Positions 36,504-49,559 of a DNA stretch of 64,000 nt are shown in pieces. How positions within the stretch are numbered: position 1 is the stretch's first letter; each line of letters opens with the position of its first letter. Below the pieces are notes generated by a model. That model searched no databases and was not told the DNA's origin. It saw only the letters and a program-made list of their open reading frames with translations. The stretch comes from Sclerodactyla briareus (taxonomy: Eukaryota > Echinodermata > Holothuroidea > Dendrochirotida > Sclerodactylidae): positions 186,001 through 250,000 of the forward strand of contig JAODTK010004743.1 in assembly GCA_026419785.1 (NCBI GenBank), read 5' to 3'. The position numbers and the translations under genes were made by a program.

Positions 36504-39500
36504 CCTATGACTAAGTTGGGATTTGAATCACTGTGACCCAGTTGATAACGGAGGTCTTCAAGTCCATTAAAATACCGTCGAATGCTAAAAAATAATCAGA
36601 CATTCGCAAGTAAACATTCCTCTTGCATGGAGGTCCCCTTAAAGGTGGTATGGATGAATAGCTGACGTAGCGTTGACTCAGGTGTACCATAACGTGAACT
36701 TTAGTGACCCCTGTGAGCAGGAGTCCAGTCAGGTCATTAAGGGGAACACACTACATCAGCACACTGAAATGCTTATATTTACTTGAATACCACGAAGTTA
36801 TGATTTCTCTGCAAATTACAAACGTTAAAATATTGCCGCAATCGAGCAGTTCTTCTCTCCGGGACTTAAGGCCATCATGGCGGCCTACCGGAAATCAATC
36901 CACAGATATGTTCTAAAAGATAATTAGTTGATTTTCGAGCCCCAAATATTAACTAAAATGAAACAATTCTTGTACTTTTATTTACACTTTTAAGCCATCG
37001 CATTTTTTCGAATAAAATGTGGTGGCCGTCTTTACTCAAGCCTGCAGCTGCGCCTGGCTAATTCTATGTAAGCTTAAACTATTCGTGAAAAATTCAACTT
37101 TTGAGTATTTTATTGAGTTGTAGGGCCCTAAGATTAAAGCACAATTATAAGGAAACTTTGAAGAGATCTTTTCCGATTACGTCATGATTAATAATAAAAA
37201 CATCAAGTGAATTTGGGGGGTCTATTGGAATATCTTCCATTAAGTTGCTCAAGTACACTATAATCACAACTTACGCAGCCAATGGATCGAAAACCGGATC
37301 CAAATTTGTTTGCAATGAGGATCCCATGACAGCCTGACGCCCTTAACTATAATAGCTCCATGTTAATCAACATCAGCCGCATAGTTTTAATTTGTATGCG
37401 GGTAAGCAGCTTCAGCTAGGCGTTCAATTTCCGTTGAAGATTGGCGGCCGGTGGGGGGGGGGGGGTGATGGAATATCTAAGCGGAGCGCCACCATGGTTG
37501 TAAAGAGCATTTTGGCAATGAGACCCCTCAGCCTGGCAGGACAGGCAATTAGATGTCTAAACGGCTGCGGGGTGAAGGGTTTTTTGTGTACTCCAACCAT
37601 CTGGCTTACAAAACTGAAACCGAAATCTTAGCAGTGGTGATCAGTGTTATACCTTGTGTATTTGAAGTGGTGATGCACAGGTTCTGACCAGCTCGTGCGT
37701 TTGAGTGTGGCCCGTGGTGAGGGACGGTTGTTACCACATTATGCATCCGTGACAGTGCGATCACAAGGTTGTTACCACTCTATGCGTTAGTTCGGAAATG
37801 ATGATACACAGGTCATTATACACTATTGCGCTAGTGTGGAGTGGTGATGCACCGGTCGTTACGCTCTATGAATTATTTCGGGCAGTGGTGATGCACAGAC
37901 TTACCACCTTATGCGTTGTTCGGCAGTGGTGATGCACAGGTCGTTTACCACACTCTATTGTTAGTTTGGCAGTGGTGGATGCGAGTGTTGTTAAGAAATG
38001 CATAAGTTAGTTCGGCAGTGGTGATGCAATATGCCATGCTAGCACCTCTCAGCACTAAGAACATACTGAACTATGTAGTAATTTTAAACTGACATTTTCT
38101 GATTAAATACAAGATTACATATCATCTTCTTGTTCTCATGACTGCTCCACCCCCCCATGTTAATAGCTGTGTTTCTTTCTAATTTAAATAATCAATTTAG
38201 CCCTAATATTGATCTCTTCATACATAGAGAAAATGGAACAGATCGGGGTTATCAGATCAGTGCGTTTATGTCCTCTTGAGGCTTTGCCGACTTAAATAAC
38301 AATTCCATTGGTTGAAATTGTTGAAATGAGGTCGAAAACTGTCCATCTTGCCCATACGTCCTGCAAAAAAAAAAAATGCCGTCCCGGCCAGGGCTAGCAC
38401 AGGAGTCAGTTGCGGTTTTCTTTTTTCTGCAGGGCCCAGGTTTTTGCCGCCATCAAAGTGAATGGACGCCGAAGCGGCATTCCCTCTTCACTGTTGATAC
38501 CTAATACTATACGCGAAATCTCACATTTCGTGGTATTAAGTCATCCCGGCCGACACTGATTGAATATATACCTAGTCCAAGGGCGGCGATTGGTGTTGGC
38601 GGTGTTAGGGAGGACGGACGGTGAATACCATTGGCGGGAGCCGCCAACAAGGTTGACGCGTAGCGTACAAGAATACGGACGTGCGAGCGCGGGGTACTTT
38701 CAAACAAATAATAGTAATAGAAAGTATCTATAACGGCGATGGACGGAGTCGGAATTAGAGTGGGTTCTGTTCTGTCACAGGGGCACATGGTTGGATATTC
38801 TTCGACTCCAGTCGTAGATGAACTACTTTAGAAAGACATACATTTGTCATAATTCATTCAAAGTTGCAGTGACTGTGCTCAAAATATTGGGGGGATGATT
38901 ACTTAGGGCATCCCCCTGACCAAAACTCTGGATAATCCCCCCCCCCCTCATTACAACGGGATCGACGCCTATGTTAAAAGTCTCATTAATGTCTTCCTCG
39001 GTAGTCGTTCGGTCGTTCGTCCGGTTGTTCGTCAATTACTCAGATTTCGAAAACCGTACATTGCGATCAGGAATTAACCTTGGTGGATTAGTGAAGCATG
39101 CCCCTGGCTAGGAGCAGTTACATTTTTGTTTGAATAGTGTGATATTCTAATTATATCCTATTAATTACCCACTTAGTCTTCACAGTAATCCATAGGCTCT
39201 TGCTGAGGTAATATTGTTTTTCATTTGCACCAAAGCTCCACTGCATTCCTGTGGGAAAGATCTTATCACCTGTTTCTTATGTCGGTGATGGCTGGGAAAT
39301 ATAGCCCTGTGGGGAAATACATTCATGGTGGAATGAATTGAGGCAATGGGGGATTCACCGGCAGTTCCAGAGTGTTTACACTGTTCACTGCTACAGGCCC
39401 TAGGAATGAGCTGTGACTGGCGTACACCTAAAGTGTGGGGTACAATATTGCCGAAATACGGGCCCTAGCATGAGCTGTGTGGGGTACATATGAGGTTGTT

Positions 39501-41025
39501 CAGGGCACATTAGCAAAATTAGCGCCAACAATGGGGGGACATTTCCAGCCTTCAAGGTTATGACAGATGTCAGTTGAGATCAATAAATTTGAACAAAAGA
39601 TGAATGTAGTGTAGGATGGTGGAGGAAAATGCAGTGTTTGTATCGCCAGAGGAATCAGTTACCGTCGCAGCACCAGACGTTCCGAATTGCGCTCGTTTTT
39701 GTATAGACCGATAGGACAATTCAGGTGGCAGAATGGCCAAAACAATAATCGTCTAAGCAACTTTGGGCGGAGACTGGCGGAGATGGCCAACCGGAGACGC
39801 TCGTGCCAGTCGTGTCATAATGATATAAAGACACTATTCAGAGGCATACAAGGAACTAAGAGATTGCAACCACTCTAGGAAAAGTTATCCTCGTTGGCGC
39901 CTTTCTAGTCAGATGAGGACAGGTTGTCAGGGCAATCGTTATAAGAGGGGGATTCGTGAAGTGAACAGACAGGGTCGGGTCCTTTACCACCCCCTAGCCT
40001 CCGATTCGTGGTGTGTGTTCACAGCAGTCGCGGTTCATATGTTGATGTCAAGCTCAGGATTAAGAAATGAACTTTCTTAATCTGTAGTCACCAAGCCACG
40101 GGCTGGCTCTATGAAGCGCAGAGAGTAATTACTGTATACTGCTCCTCACTTTACCTTCCTCACGATAAGGGGAAAGGTATTGCAGGCTTCAATATTGCCA
40201 AATATCAATATTGCGCTTCATTGTCTCACCTCATCGATCGAAGATAAGAAAAGGTTATTGAGTTTCCTGAGATACCGTGTGCGGGGATTTCGGCCTAGAT
40301 CATTAACCTACTAAGATTAAAGTTAACATGTTGCGAGGAGGAATTGAAAGGTTGTGAATAACATCCATGGAAATAAACGACACCCACTCGATTTGTGGAC
40401 TGAATTTGTGTTGCATAAGACAAACGATACAATTCGAGGAAGCTGCAACAACTTACAAGATCAGGAGTGCAACATTGTAAGATTCTTCCGTCCATAGAGC
40501 TTCCATGTACATCAGAATAGTGCAATAGAACCTTTGCTGTGAGTTCCAGTGTTCTGGTCTGAACCACCAGATTTAATATTTTATATCTTAATTTAACAAT
40601 CTTTTCATTCTTTATATAATTTTAATTATTTTCCCATTTATAAATTGTTTAAGATTCATATAATGGAAATAACGAATTGAATTGAATAGAAACTGTTTGC
40701 GGTGCCGCTAACAGCACCCGCACATAACGTAGTACCTGCCCTTTCAAATAAATAGCTGCATGATGTGACCGTACGCACGGGGGGGGGGGGGGGTCGGAAA
40801 CCCAAAATGAGCTTTTGCAAGATCGTAGAAGTGTCGCAGCTGTTATTTAGCAGAATTGCCAACAGCATGTGTAAAGGGCATCATTGGACTTATTTGCCAA
40901 TAGGGAGAGGAGGCCATATATGAGGGCGCACTTCTTGGGTTCGGATTCCCCCCCCCCCCTCCCCCCACACGGCGCCCCACACCGCCCGCCGGCCGCCCTC
41001 CCCCCTCCATGAAAACATTGTGACT
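36504..41025 (+). repeat. 4.6-kb tandem unit 1
   Basis: Collinear with 41,026-45,680 throughout. Matching checkpoints include 'gaggtcttcaagtccat', 'ctgcagctgcg', the 45-bp array, the long G runs, 'gattagtgaagcat', 'ggcggagactggcgg' and 'ttgtttaagattcatataatgg' near the right end, at offsets of about 4,520-4,660 bp. Divergence is mostly small indels. No conserved reading frame was found between the two units. Confidence 0.85.
37640..38040 (+). repeat. 45-bp minisatellite, unit 1
   Basis: Repeats of 'gtggtgatgcacaggt' + 'gttaccacctctatgcgtta' + GTTCGGCA, about eight units, imperfect. Confidence 0.8.
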
Positions 41026-44000
41026 ATGCAACTAAGTCGGGGGACTTTGAATTCAATGTGACAGGTGATAACGTTGAGGTCTTTCAGTCCATCAAAACAC
41101 CGTCAGGAATGTCTAAAAAATATAGATCTAGGAAATGCAAGAAAACATTACCTCTTGAATGGAGTCCCCTTTAATGGTGGTCATGGATGAATAGCTAAAG
41201 TAACGCAGGTGGTACGAACGTGAACTTTAGTTGACCTGTGGCCAGAGTCCAGAGGTAGAAAGGGGAACACACTATCAGCACACTGAAATGCGATGATATT
41301 TTACTTGAATACCACGAAGGTTATGATTTCTCTGCCTAATACAAACGTTTAAAAATATTGCGCAATCGCGCAGTTTCTTCTCTCCGGGAAAAGGCCAAAT
41401 ACTGGCGCCTCTACCGGGGAAAGATCAATCCACAGATATGATTCTTAAAGATAATTAGGGATTTTGTTCCCGAGGGCAAAATTATTAACTAAATTGAAAC
41501 ATTCGGTAACCTTTATTACCAATTTTAAGCCATCTCGAATTTTTCAACGTTAATGTGGTGCCTGTCTTACTAAGCCTGCAGCTGCGCTGCTAATTCTAGT
41601 TAAGCTAACACTATCTTGGAAAAATTCAACTTTTCGGTATTTTCATAGCAGTTGTATGTGCCTGAAGATTTTTTAAAGAACAATTATAAGGAAAAACTTT
41701 AAGAGATCTTTCCCCATACTGTCAGATTAATCATAAAAATAATCACGTGAATTTGGGGGTTCATAGTGGTATACCTTCCATTCAGTGCTCAAGTACACTA
41801 AATAAACAACTTACGCAGCAAGATCGAAAAACCGGGATACCAAATTTCGTTTGCCCAAAATATTGATCCATGACAGCCTGACAGCAGTTAATATAAGAGC
41901 TCCATGGAATACAGTCAGAGAGCATATTTTTTAATTTTTTATCTGAGGGTAAGGCAGCTATACAAAGCATAGGCGTCAATTTCAGTTGAAGATTGGGGCC
42001 GGGGAGGGGGGGGGGGATGAGGACTATCTAAGAGGAGCGACACATTGGTTGAAAAAGAATTTGGCACATTGAGAACCCATCAGGATGGCAGGGACAGCAA
42101 TAGCATGTCTAAACGGCTGCGTGGAGGAAGGTTTTTGTGTACTTCCAACATTGGCTTACAAAAATTAAACCGAAATCTTAGCAGTGGTGTTCAGGGTTAC
42201 TCAGTGTGTTATTTGGCCAGTGGTTGAGTCACAGGTTTACCACCTCTGTGCGTTAGTGGGCCGTGGTGAGGGACAGGTTGTTACCACTCTATGCATCAGT
42301 TTTGACAGTGGCGATGCACAGGTGGTTACCACCTCATGCGTTAGTTCGGAAATGATGACTTACAAGGTCATGATATCATTCTAGATGCGCTAGTTGAGGA
42401 GGTGGTGATGCACAGGTTGTTACCACCTTTATGCATTAGTTCGGCAGCGGTGATGCACAGATCGTTACCACCTCTATGCGTTAGTTCGGCAGTGGTGCTG
42501 CACAGGTCGTTACCACCTCTATGTGGTAGTTCGGCAGTCGGTGATGAGAGGTTGTGAGAACTGCCTAAGTCTAGCGTCGGCTAGTAGTGGGTTGATGCAA
42601 ATATGCCATGCTAGCACCTCTCCAGCACTAAGAAAATACTTAAAATATGTAGTAGATTAAATGACATTTTTATGATCAATTACAAGATTACACTATCATA
42701 TTCTGTTCAATGACTGCTCCCCCCCCCCCCAGGTTGTAATATGCTGTAGTTTTTATAATTTACATAATCAATTATCCCTACATATTGTATCTCTTCTATC
42801 ATAGAGAGATGAAACCGATTCGGGGTCTCGAGACAAGCTTGAGTTTTATGTCATCTTGAAGGATTTTTGCCGACTTAAAAATGCCATTCGATTGTGAAAT
42901 GAGGTCGGAAAACTGCCCTATTGCCCATAAGTCCTGCAAAAAAAATAAATGCGTCCCGGCCAGGGCTAGCAGGATTGGATATTTATGAGGTTTTCCCATT
43001 ATTGTTAGGGGTCAGTGCGGTTTCTGCAAGAGGCCAGGTTTGGCCCCCGGCCATCAACGTGTAAGGGAAAGAAAACCGCGGCATTCCACGTCTTCAGGTT
43101 GATACCTAATACTAATACGCGAAATCACAAATTCGTTCGTTATCTAAGTCAATTCACCGGCCCTACCACTGATTGAATGTATTATGCCTTAGGCCAAGGC
43201 GGCGATTTGTGTTGGCGGTTAGGGAGGAGACAAGTGAATACCATCTGAGGGAGCGCCACCACAGGTTGACGCGTAGGTACAAGACTACGGAAAGTGACGA
43301 GCGCGGTTAGGTGGTTTGGTACTTCAAAAAAAAAATAGATAGTAAATAGAAAGTATATATAAACTGCGTGGGGATGAAGTCATGGAATAGAGTGAGTTGT
43401 CCAGGCAATGGTTGGATATTCTGCGACTCCAGCTCGTAGATGAACTACTTCAGAAAGACATAAATTGTCAGATTCATTCAAATTTGCAAGAGGGACTGTG
43501 GCCTCAAAAAGATGGGGGGATGATTACATAGGCATCCCCCCTGACCAAAATTTGGATACATCCCTCCCCCAATCCCCCGGGGATCGGACCGCCTAGTCTG
43601 TAGCAAGGCATAATGTCTCTCCTCCGTTAGTTCGGTCGTTCGTGTTTCGCTGTTTCGTCAATTCACTCATTGATTTCTTAACAGTACATGCGATCAGTTA
43701 ACCTGGTGGATTGGATTAGTGAAGCATCCCCGGCTAGGAGCAGTGACATTTTTGTGTTGAATAGTGTGATTATATTTCTAATTATATCCTATTAATACCC
43801 CACTTAGTCTTCCACAGTCAAGCCCATAGAGCTCTTGCTGAGGTATAATATTGTTTTCATGTGAAACCCAAGCTCCACGCATTCCCTGTGGGAGAATTAT
43901 AACCTTCTCATTATGTAGGTGCTGGCTAGATTCTAGCCCTGTGTGGAACCAACATTCATGTGTGGAATGAATTTGATGCAATGGGGATTCACAGCAGATC

Positions 44001-45680
44001 CCAGTGTGTTTCCACTGTTCCCTGCTAACAGGCCAGGAATGCAAGATGTACTGGGTACACATAAAGTGTTGGGTACATATTGCGGAATATACGGGGCCTA
44101 GGCATGAGCTGTGCTGGGTATCATATGAGGTTTGTTCAGGGCACATATAGCACAAGAATTAGGCCAAGGCGGTGACAGGTTCCAAAGCCATTTCAAGGTG
44201 GTTATGACAGAGTCAGGAGATCAATAAAATTTGAACAAACGTGAATGTAGAATGTGGCGAAAATGCAGTGTATTCGCCAGAGGGAATCAGTTACCGTCCG
44301 CAGCTACCAAAGACGTTCCGAATTGGCGCTCGTTGGTGTAATCGGACAGATAAGGAAATCAGTCTCAAGAATGGCCAAACAATACAATTTCGTCTTAACC
44401 GCAAATTGTGGGCGGAGACTGGCGGACGATGGCAACCGTGGCGAAGGACGCTCGTGCCCGTCGTGTCTAAGATATTAAAGACACTATCAGAGGCATTACA
44501 AGGAACTAAGAAGATGCAACCACTTAGGATAATTATCCCGTGGAGCAGCTTTCTCGTCAGATGAGGCACAGGGTCAGGCAATCGTTATAAGAGGTACTTC
44601 GTGAAGTGAACAGACAGGGTCCGCGTCATTTTACCACCCCCTAGCATCGATCGCTGGTTTGTATTCACAGCATTCGCGTTTCATATTGTCTGATTGTCAA
44701 GTCAGATAAGAAATGAACTCTTCATCTGTAGTCACCAAGCCACGGGCTGGCTCTACGAGCGCAGGAGACATTACTGACCTGCTCCTCACTTCCCTCCTCA
44801 GATACAGGAAAGTATTGAGGCTGTCAATCTTGCCAATATCATATTGCTGGCTTCACTGGTATCACCTCATCCGATCGAAAGATAAGAAAAGGTAATGTTT
44901 TTTTATTGAGTTTCCTGAGATACCGTGTGGGAGGATTTCGGCCTAGATCATACCCTCTTAAAGATAAATTAACATGTTGTCTGAGAGGAATTTGAAAGGT
45001 TGTTTGAATCACATCCAAGTGGAACTAAACGACACCCCCCTCGATTGTGACTTGAAATTTGTGTGTGCAATAAGACAACTATACATTCGAGGAAAGCCTG
45101 CAACAACTCCAGATTCAGGAATTGAACCTTTTAAGAAATTCTTTCCGTCCATAAGAGCTTCCATGTACATTCAGCATAGTGCTATCAGAACCTTTGCTGT
45201 GATTTTCCAGTGTTCTGTCTTAACCTATCCCTTTTCAATTTTAAATCTTAAAATCTTAACAATCTCTTCATTCCCTCTTTCTAATTTTTAATAATTATTT
45301 TCCCATTTATAAATTGTTTAAGATTCATATAATGGAAATAAAGAATTGAATTGAATAGAACTGTTTGCTGTGCCGCTAACAGCACCCAATAACAGTAGAT
45401 ACCATGCCCTCTCTCAATATAATAGCTTCATGATCAGTGACGTACTCCACACGGGGGGGGGGGGGGGGGGGGGGGGGGTCAGAACCCCAAACCTGAGCTT
45501 TTGCAGTTCATATAAGTTTCGCAGCTGTTATTTAGCAGATATTGCAACAGCATGTGTAAAGGGGCCATAATTGTACTTATTTGCCAATGGGAAGTGAGGC
45601 CATATATGAGGGCGCACTTTCCTTGGGTTCAGACTTCCCCCCCCTCCCCGCCCCCCCCCCCCCCTCCATGAAAAATATCT
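41026..45680 (+). repeat. 4.6-kb tandem unit 2
   Basis: Second direct copy of the unit. A 105-codon frame at 44,974 is not preserved in unit 1 and is probably not a gene. Near its right end AATAAA (45,337) is followed by GAATTGAATTGAATAG, a tail typical of reverse-transcribed inserts, also present at about 40,670 in unit 1. So a retroposed piece was present before the duplication. Confidence 0.85.
42180..42600 (+). repeat. 45-bp minisatellite, unit 2
   Basis: Same 45-bp unit as 37,640-38,040; units between 42,400 and 42,540 are the most regular. Confidence 0.8.
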
Positions 45681-45724
45681 GCGTACCCTACTGTCCACGG
45701 TAGTTACAAGTTACAGTTTGGGGA

Positions 45725-45866
45725 TGTTGTGGTCCCGGGAGCATGCAGGGTGGGAATGGTTACACCCTGCCTCGATATCACCCATCACTATTTGAGGAGA
45801 GAATTTAACACGAGTTTCGCCCGTGCTCATCCACGATCGATGACGACCGTTAAAACTCTCAACGGT
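45725..45866 (+). mobile_element. SINE body fragment
   Basis: Carries GGTCCCGGGAGCATGCAGG, 'cctgcctcgatatcaccc' and 'gctcatccacgatcgatgac', matching the body of the SINE at 16,275. The head is missing. It abuts the TTCGAA array. Confidence 0.5.
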
Positions 45867-46245
45867 TATGGAAGCCGTGCTGGACATCTCCCTCATATTT
45901 TATACACGTATATTGTTCGAAATATATGCACGTATTAAATCGAATTATGCACCTATATATTCGATTATATGCACGCTTAAATCACAACCAATCAGCGATC
46001 AGGAATATATCCATATTTATATTCGAATATATACGCATATATTAAATCGACTTTATGCACCTATATATTCGAATACTTCCACGTATATATTCGAATACTA
46101 TGCCCTATATATATCGAATATATCCACGTTTAAATCGAATATATACACCCTATATATTCGAATATACCACGTATTGAATCGACTATATGCCCCTATATAT
46201 TTCGCAATATATCAACACGTATTAAGTCAACAATCACAAACGACC
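45866..46245 (+). repeat. TTCGAA palindrome array, copy 1
   Basis: Starts GGAAGCCGTGCTGGACAT and then repeats ATATATTCGAATATAT-like 16-bp palindromes spaced by ACGTAT/GCACC linkers (period about 24-34 bp). Includes AATCACAACCAATCAGCG, an inverted-repeat-free CCAAT-type block. The long open frames over it (for example 158 codons at 45,868) are by-products of the low-complexity sequence. Confidence 0.7.
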
Positions 46246-47620
46246 TTTCGCATCATTGTTGCTCAACTGACTGCTACCACCCTACCAAACCCATTCAAAG
46301 TCATTGCACGCGCACAGAACATTCAGCTGCCTCCAAATTTATAACTGCATTAATTTCCCCCTAGGTTATCATACCTTAACCAAAAATACATGAAACAGAT
46401 GGAAAGGGTTTCTCTGGGAGGAAAGTTGAAGGGAGGGGTGAGGAAGGACAAGAACGAACCTCTGCGTAGTGATTCCTTGCCTTTTATTCCCCGAACGGTT
46501 CCCCTACAAGGTTTGTTGCATCACCATGGAATTCAGCTATATCAAACCCTGCCAGATGTGTTCTGCCAACTCAAACCACAACTTGGCACAAACCGACCCA
46601 ATCACCTGCAATATTTTTCTAACGTGCGCGAGAGATGCTTGTTGCTCTTGACTATGGTCAAAAGTCATCTGAGGGCAAGGAAGTAAATACTAAACAATAA
46701 ACGCTGAAGTAAGTGTATTTTGAAGAGTGAAGGTAAAGTCACGAGTCATAACCCGTGAGGTCCAACGTTTCATTCAGTTTGGGAATGCCCCAGCGACTGT
46801 AATCACTGAGTCGGCAGACGCAGGCAAGGCTAATATGAGGATCACTTTACGAAATTATCACCATAAATGACTGGTGTGGTCAAAGCCGATAGATTGAATG
46901 AAGTGGCAGTTCTTTTGATCGGACGACGAACACATCAACATCAACAAATGTATAAAACAAAAATCCCTTTTTGGGGGTAAATATGAATGGGGAAAGAAAG
47001 AAGTGGCATACCGGCCTATATATTGTCATTGCACCCCTCCACTACCCTGGACAAGGTGAGTCAGTTTTAGGTACATTCAGTGTCAATAGCATGGTGTCTC
47101 AACACGTTGGTCCTTGTACCATATGTCGTTAAATCACTAATGTGACCTGAGGGGTGTGTCATTGCCAGTCAATCGTTTCAATTGTACAGGCATAGTAGTC
47201 TGTGGTCTTTCAAAGTGCCTTGTGGGTGTATCAATTTTCATTATTTTTCAGGCACAAAGGTGACTGAGGGTACATCATTTTGTTTGACCCACCTAAGTGC
47301 ATGACTCACCCTTGTTGGGGTACAAGGGAAAACTGGGAAACTGTTTTAAAATATTTGTATCAGTAGCCATTTTACCAGTCCAACAAATGTCTTATTGCCA
47401 TTGTTTGGGGTCAAACTTTTTCACAAGGTTTTCAAATCAATATTTCCTCCTACATGGTGGGGTTGGAATGTCTTCTCTATATGGCCCACCCCTGCAGCCC
47501 CTCCCATAACAAATATTCTGGCTACATGATAAGAAGACAAATAGATAAAAGAACAGACATTTTTTGCAATTTTCTATGGTAGCTGGATCAACATTAACTG
47601 CGCCCGCCCACACATAATAT
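46246..47620. other. Intergenic stretch, no gene supported
   Basis: No repeat family identified. A splice-donor-bounded frame at 46,983-47,055 was considered and not accepted. Confidence 0.35.
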
Positions 47621-47624
47621 TAAT

Positions 47625-47727
47625 AATATAGATTATATATATATATAATATATATATATATATTAATATATATATATATCTAATATAATATCATATATAT
47701 CCATATATAATAATATATATATATATA

Positions 47728-47809
<82 letters not shown>

Positions 47810-47815
47810 CTTATA
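47625..47815. repeat. (AT)n microsatellite
   Basis: About 190 bp of almost pure AT dinucleotides with a few interruptions. Confidence 0.95.
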
Positions 47816-49555
47816 TAGCCCATTTAGATATGTCTGAATTATGTGGGGCTCATTAATGTTGATCCACGTATGCTTCTGGCCAATTGTTTGAAATGTAATT
47901 ATCCCGGCACCACTTTTTCCCGAATAGTCACATCATGTGACTGTCAACACCAGATAGAAAGAGGAACATGGGGAAGAAGAGAAGATATTTATATGACCTC
48001 AAACCCCTAACCCTTTTTGCCTGGGGCACAGGGTAATGCCACTCACTTTTTTCTCATGCGAATATGCCACAAATATTGGTCCCTTCACCACTTCAGAAGC
48101 CTTTCCTGACCTTTCTTTCTTCTCTTCTTCCCAACTCACTACCACTAACCCTCTCACTGCTTTTACACACATCACAGTTAATCCGGCCCCTCATTAGGGC
48201 TTGTCTCTGAATCACAGGTAAAACCCACATAGTCAGTCCCTGCCTGTCAATTTACATCCTGGAAGTGTTAACTTTAAATGTAAAACAATCAGATAATCAG
48301 TAGCCTGAGTGTCACACAGAGAATATTGGAATACACCACTCCATCCCTGAGGCATTGCCAGTGCCAGTTCCTATTTTCCACACTGAATGTCTGACAGGCA
48401 GTAAAAAGTTTATGTGTTCACTCTGACACACACAATTGAGAGATTAAATCCTTTTGGGGATTGGGACCAATGTTTACCAGCCAAACAAGGGATTATTAAT
48501 TATACACACAAATGCAGCATGGCGGAAGAGGATAAATCCTGGGCCACACAGGTGTTTCTGAGTGAATTCAGCAGTAATTTCCTTGTGTGCATTTCTGCTG
48601 AAATACTAGTGTATGTGAAATTTGAAGATTATATAAAACCGTTTTCAATCAATGTAAAGCAACAACAACTTGGCATTCCCCCTGAGTAAATTATACGCCT
48701 ATGGAAAAATCGCCAGTTTGTCCCTTCCCCCCCCCCCTCTCCCTCACCTCCATTGATATCCACGGTTACTAATCCAATTTTTGTACCTTCCCTGGAAATT
48801 GCCCACTGAATTAAATGTAAATATACACTAAATAAGGAAGTATCGCAAGAAGGGCGTTTCTGGCCTTGCAATTATGAATTCCTGTCAGTAAATCAGGATG
48901 CAGGCTTCAATAGGCTACATTTTCAATTTTCATAAGCGCCTATGAAAACCTGGGGGGGGGGGGGGTGGGGGGGGTTGCGTTGCACGGGCAAATTGCCACC
49001 CCCAATCCCTAACAACACCCACTAACTGAGATACATATAGCTGGTCACTGGTGCTAGTCCAATACTACTCAAATATCAGGAATAATACTAAATGACCATT
49101 CAAGAATTTGTACTGTCTTAACGGGAAATATTTGGCTAGTCCAATACTCAAACATATCAGAATAACCATAAAATAACAATTCAGAAATTTGTACGTCTCC
49201 ACTGGGGGGAAATTTTGTTGGTTGCTATATGCTTGTTCTCTCTCTGTAAAATGAATCGTTGCAGAGATTAAAGGATTGGGTCCCTTGGTGACCTGGACTG
49301 ACCTTGACCTTATAGCAAAAACAGAGGGTGTTAACTTCTCATGGGTAAAATCCACACCTAATTTGAACTTGATAGATTATTCGACATGCATTAGATATCA
49401 TGCTAAGAGCAGATGTCAATGCCAAAATAATCCGGGTTTTAGCGGTCTTGGACCTTCCACATTCATTGAGATAGCTTATGATAAAAGTATCGTAGTATGG
49501 TAGTGTCATGAGTTTTTTGTTTGTGTTAACAAGACGGCATCTGGCCAACACAAAA
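47816..49555. other. Intergenic stretch with long G runs
   Basis: Contains C-rich (48,727-48,738) and G-rich (48,952-48,974) runs, each beside a 'cgcctatg' block like those flanking G runs in the 4.6-kb units. A short direct repeat ('ctagtccaatact...caaatatcag') lies at 49,054 and 49,136. Confidence 0.4.
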
Positions 49556-49559
49556 AAGC

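Noticed and set aside
44974-45291. 105-codon plus-strand frame in tandem unit 2
   Set aside because: Not preserved in unit 1, where indels break it.
45868-46344. 158-codon frame over the AT-rich array
   Set aside because: Low-complexity translation of the palindromic array; open in several frames and on both strands.
46983-47055. Short ATG-started frame ending at GTGAGT (MNGERKKWHTGLYIVIAP)
   Set aside because: No following exon and no upstream stop to fix the start; too short to trust.
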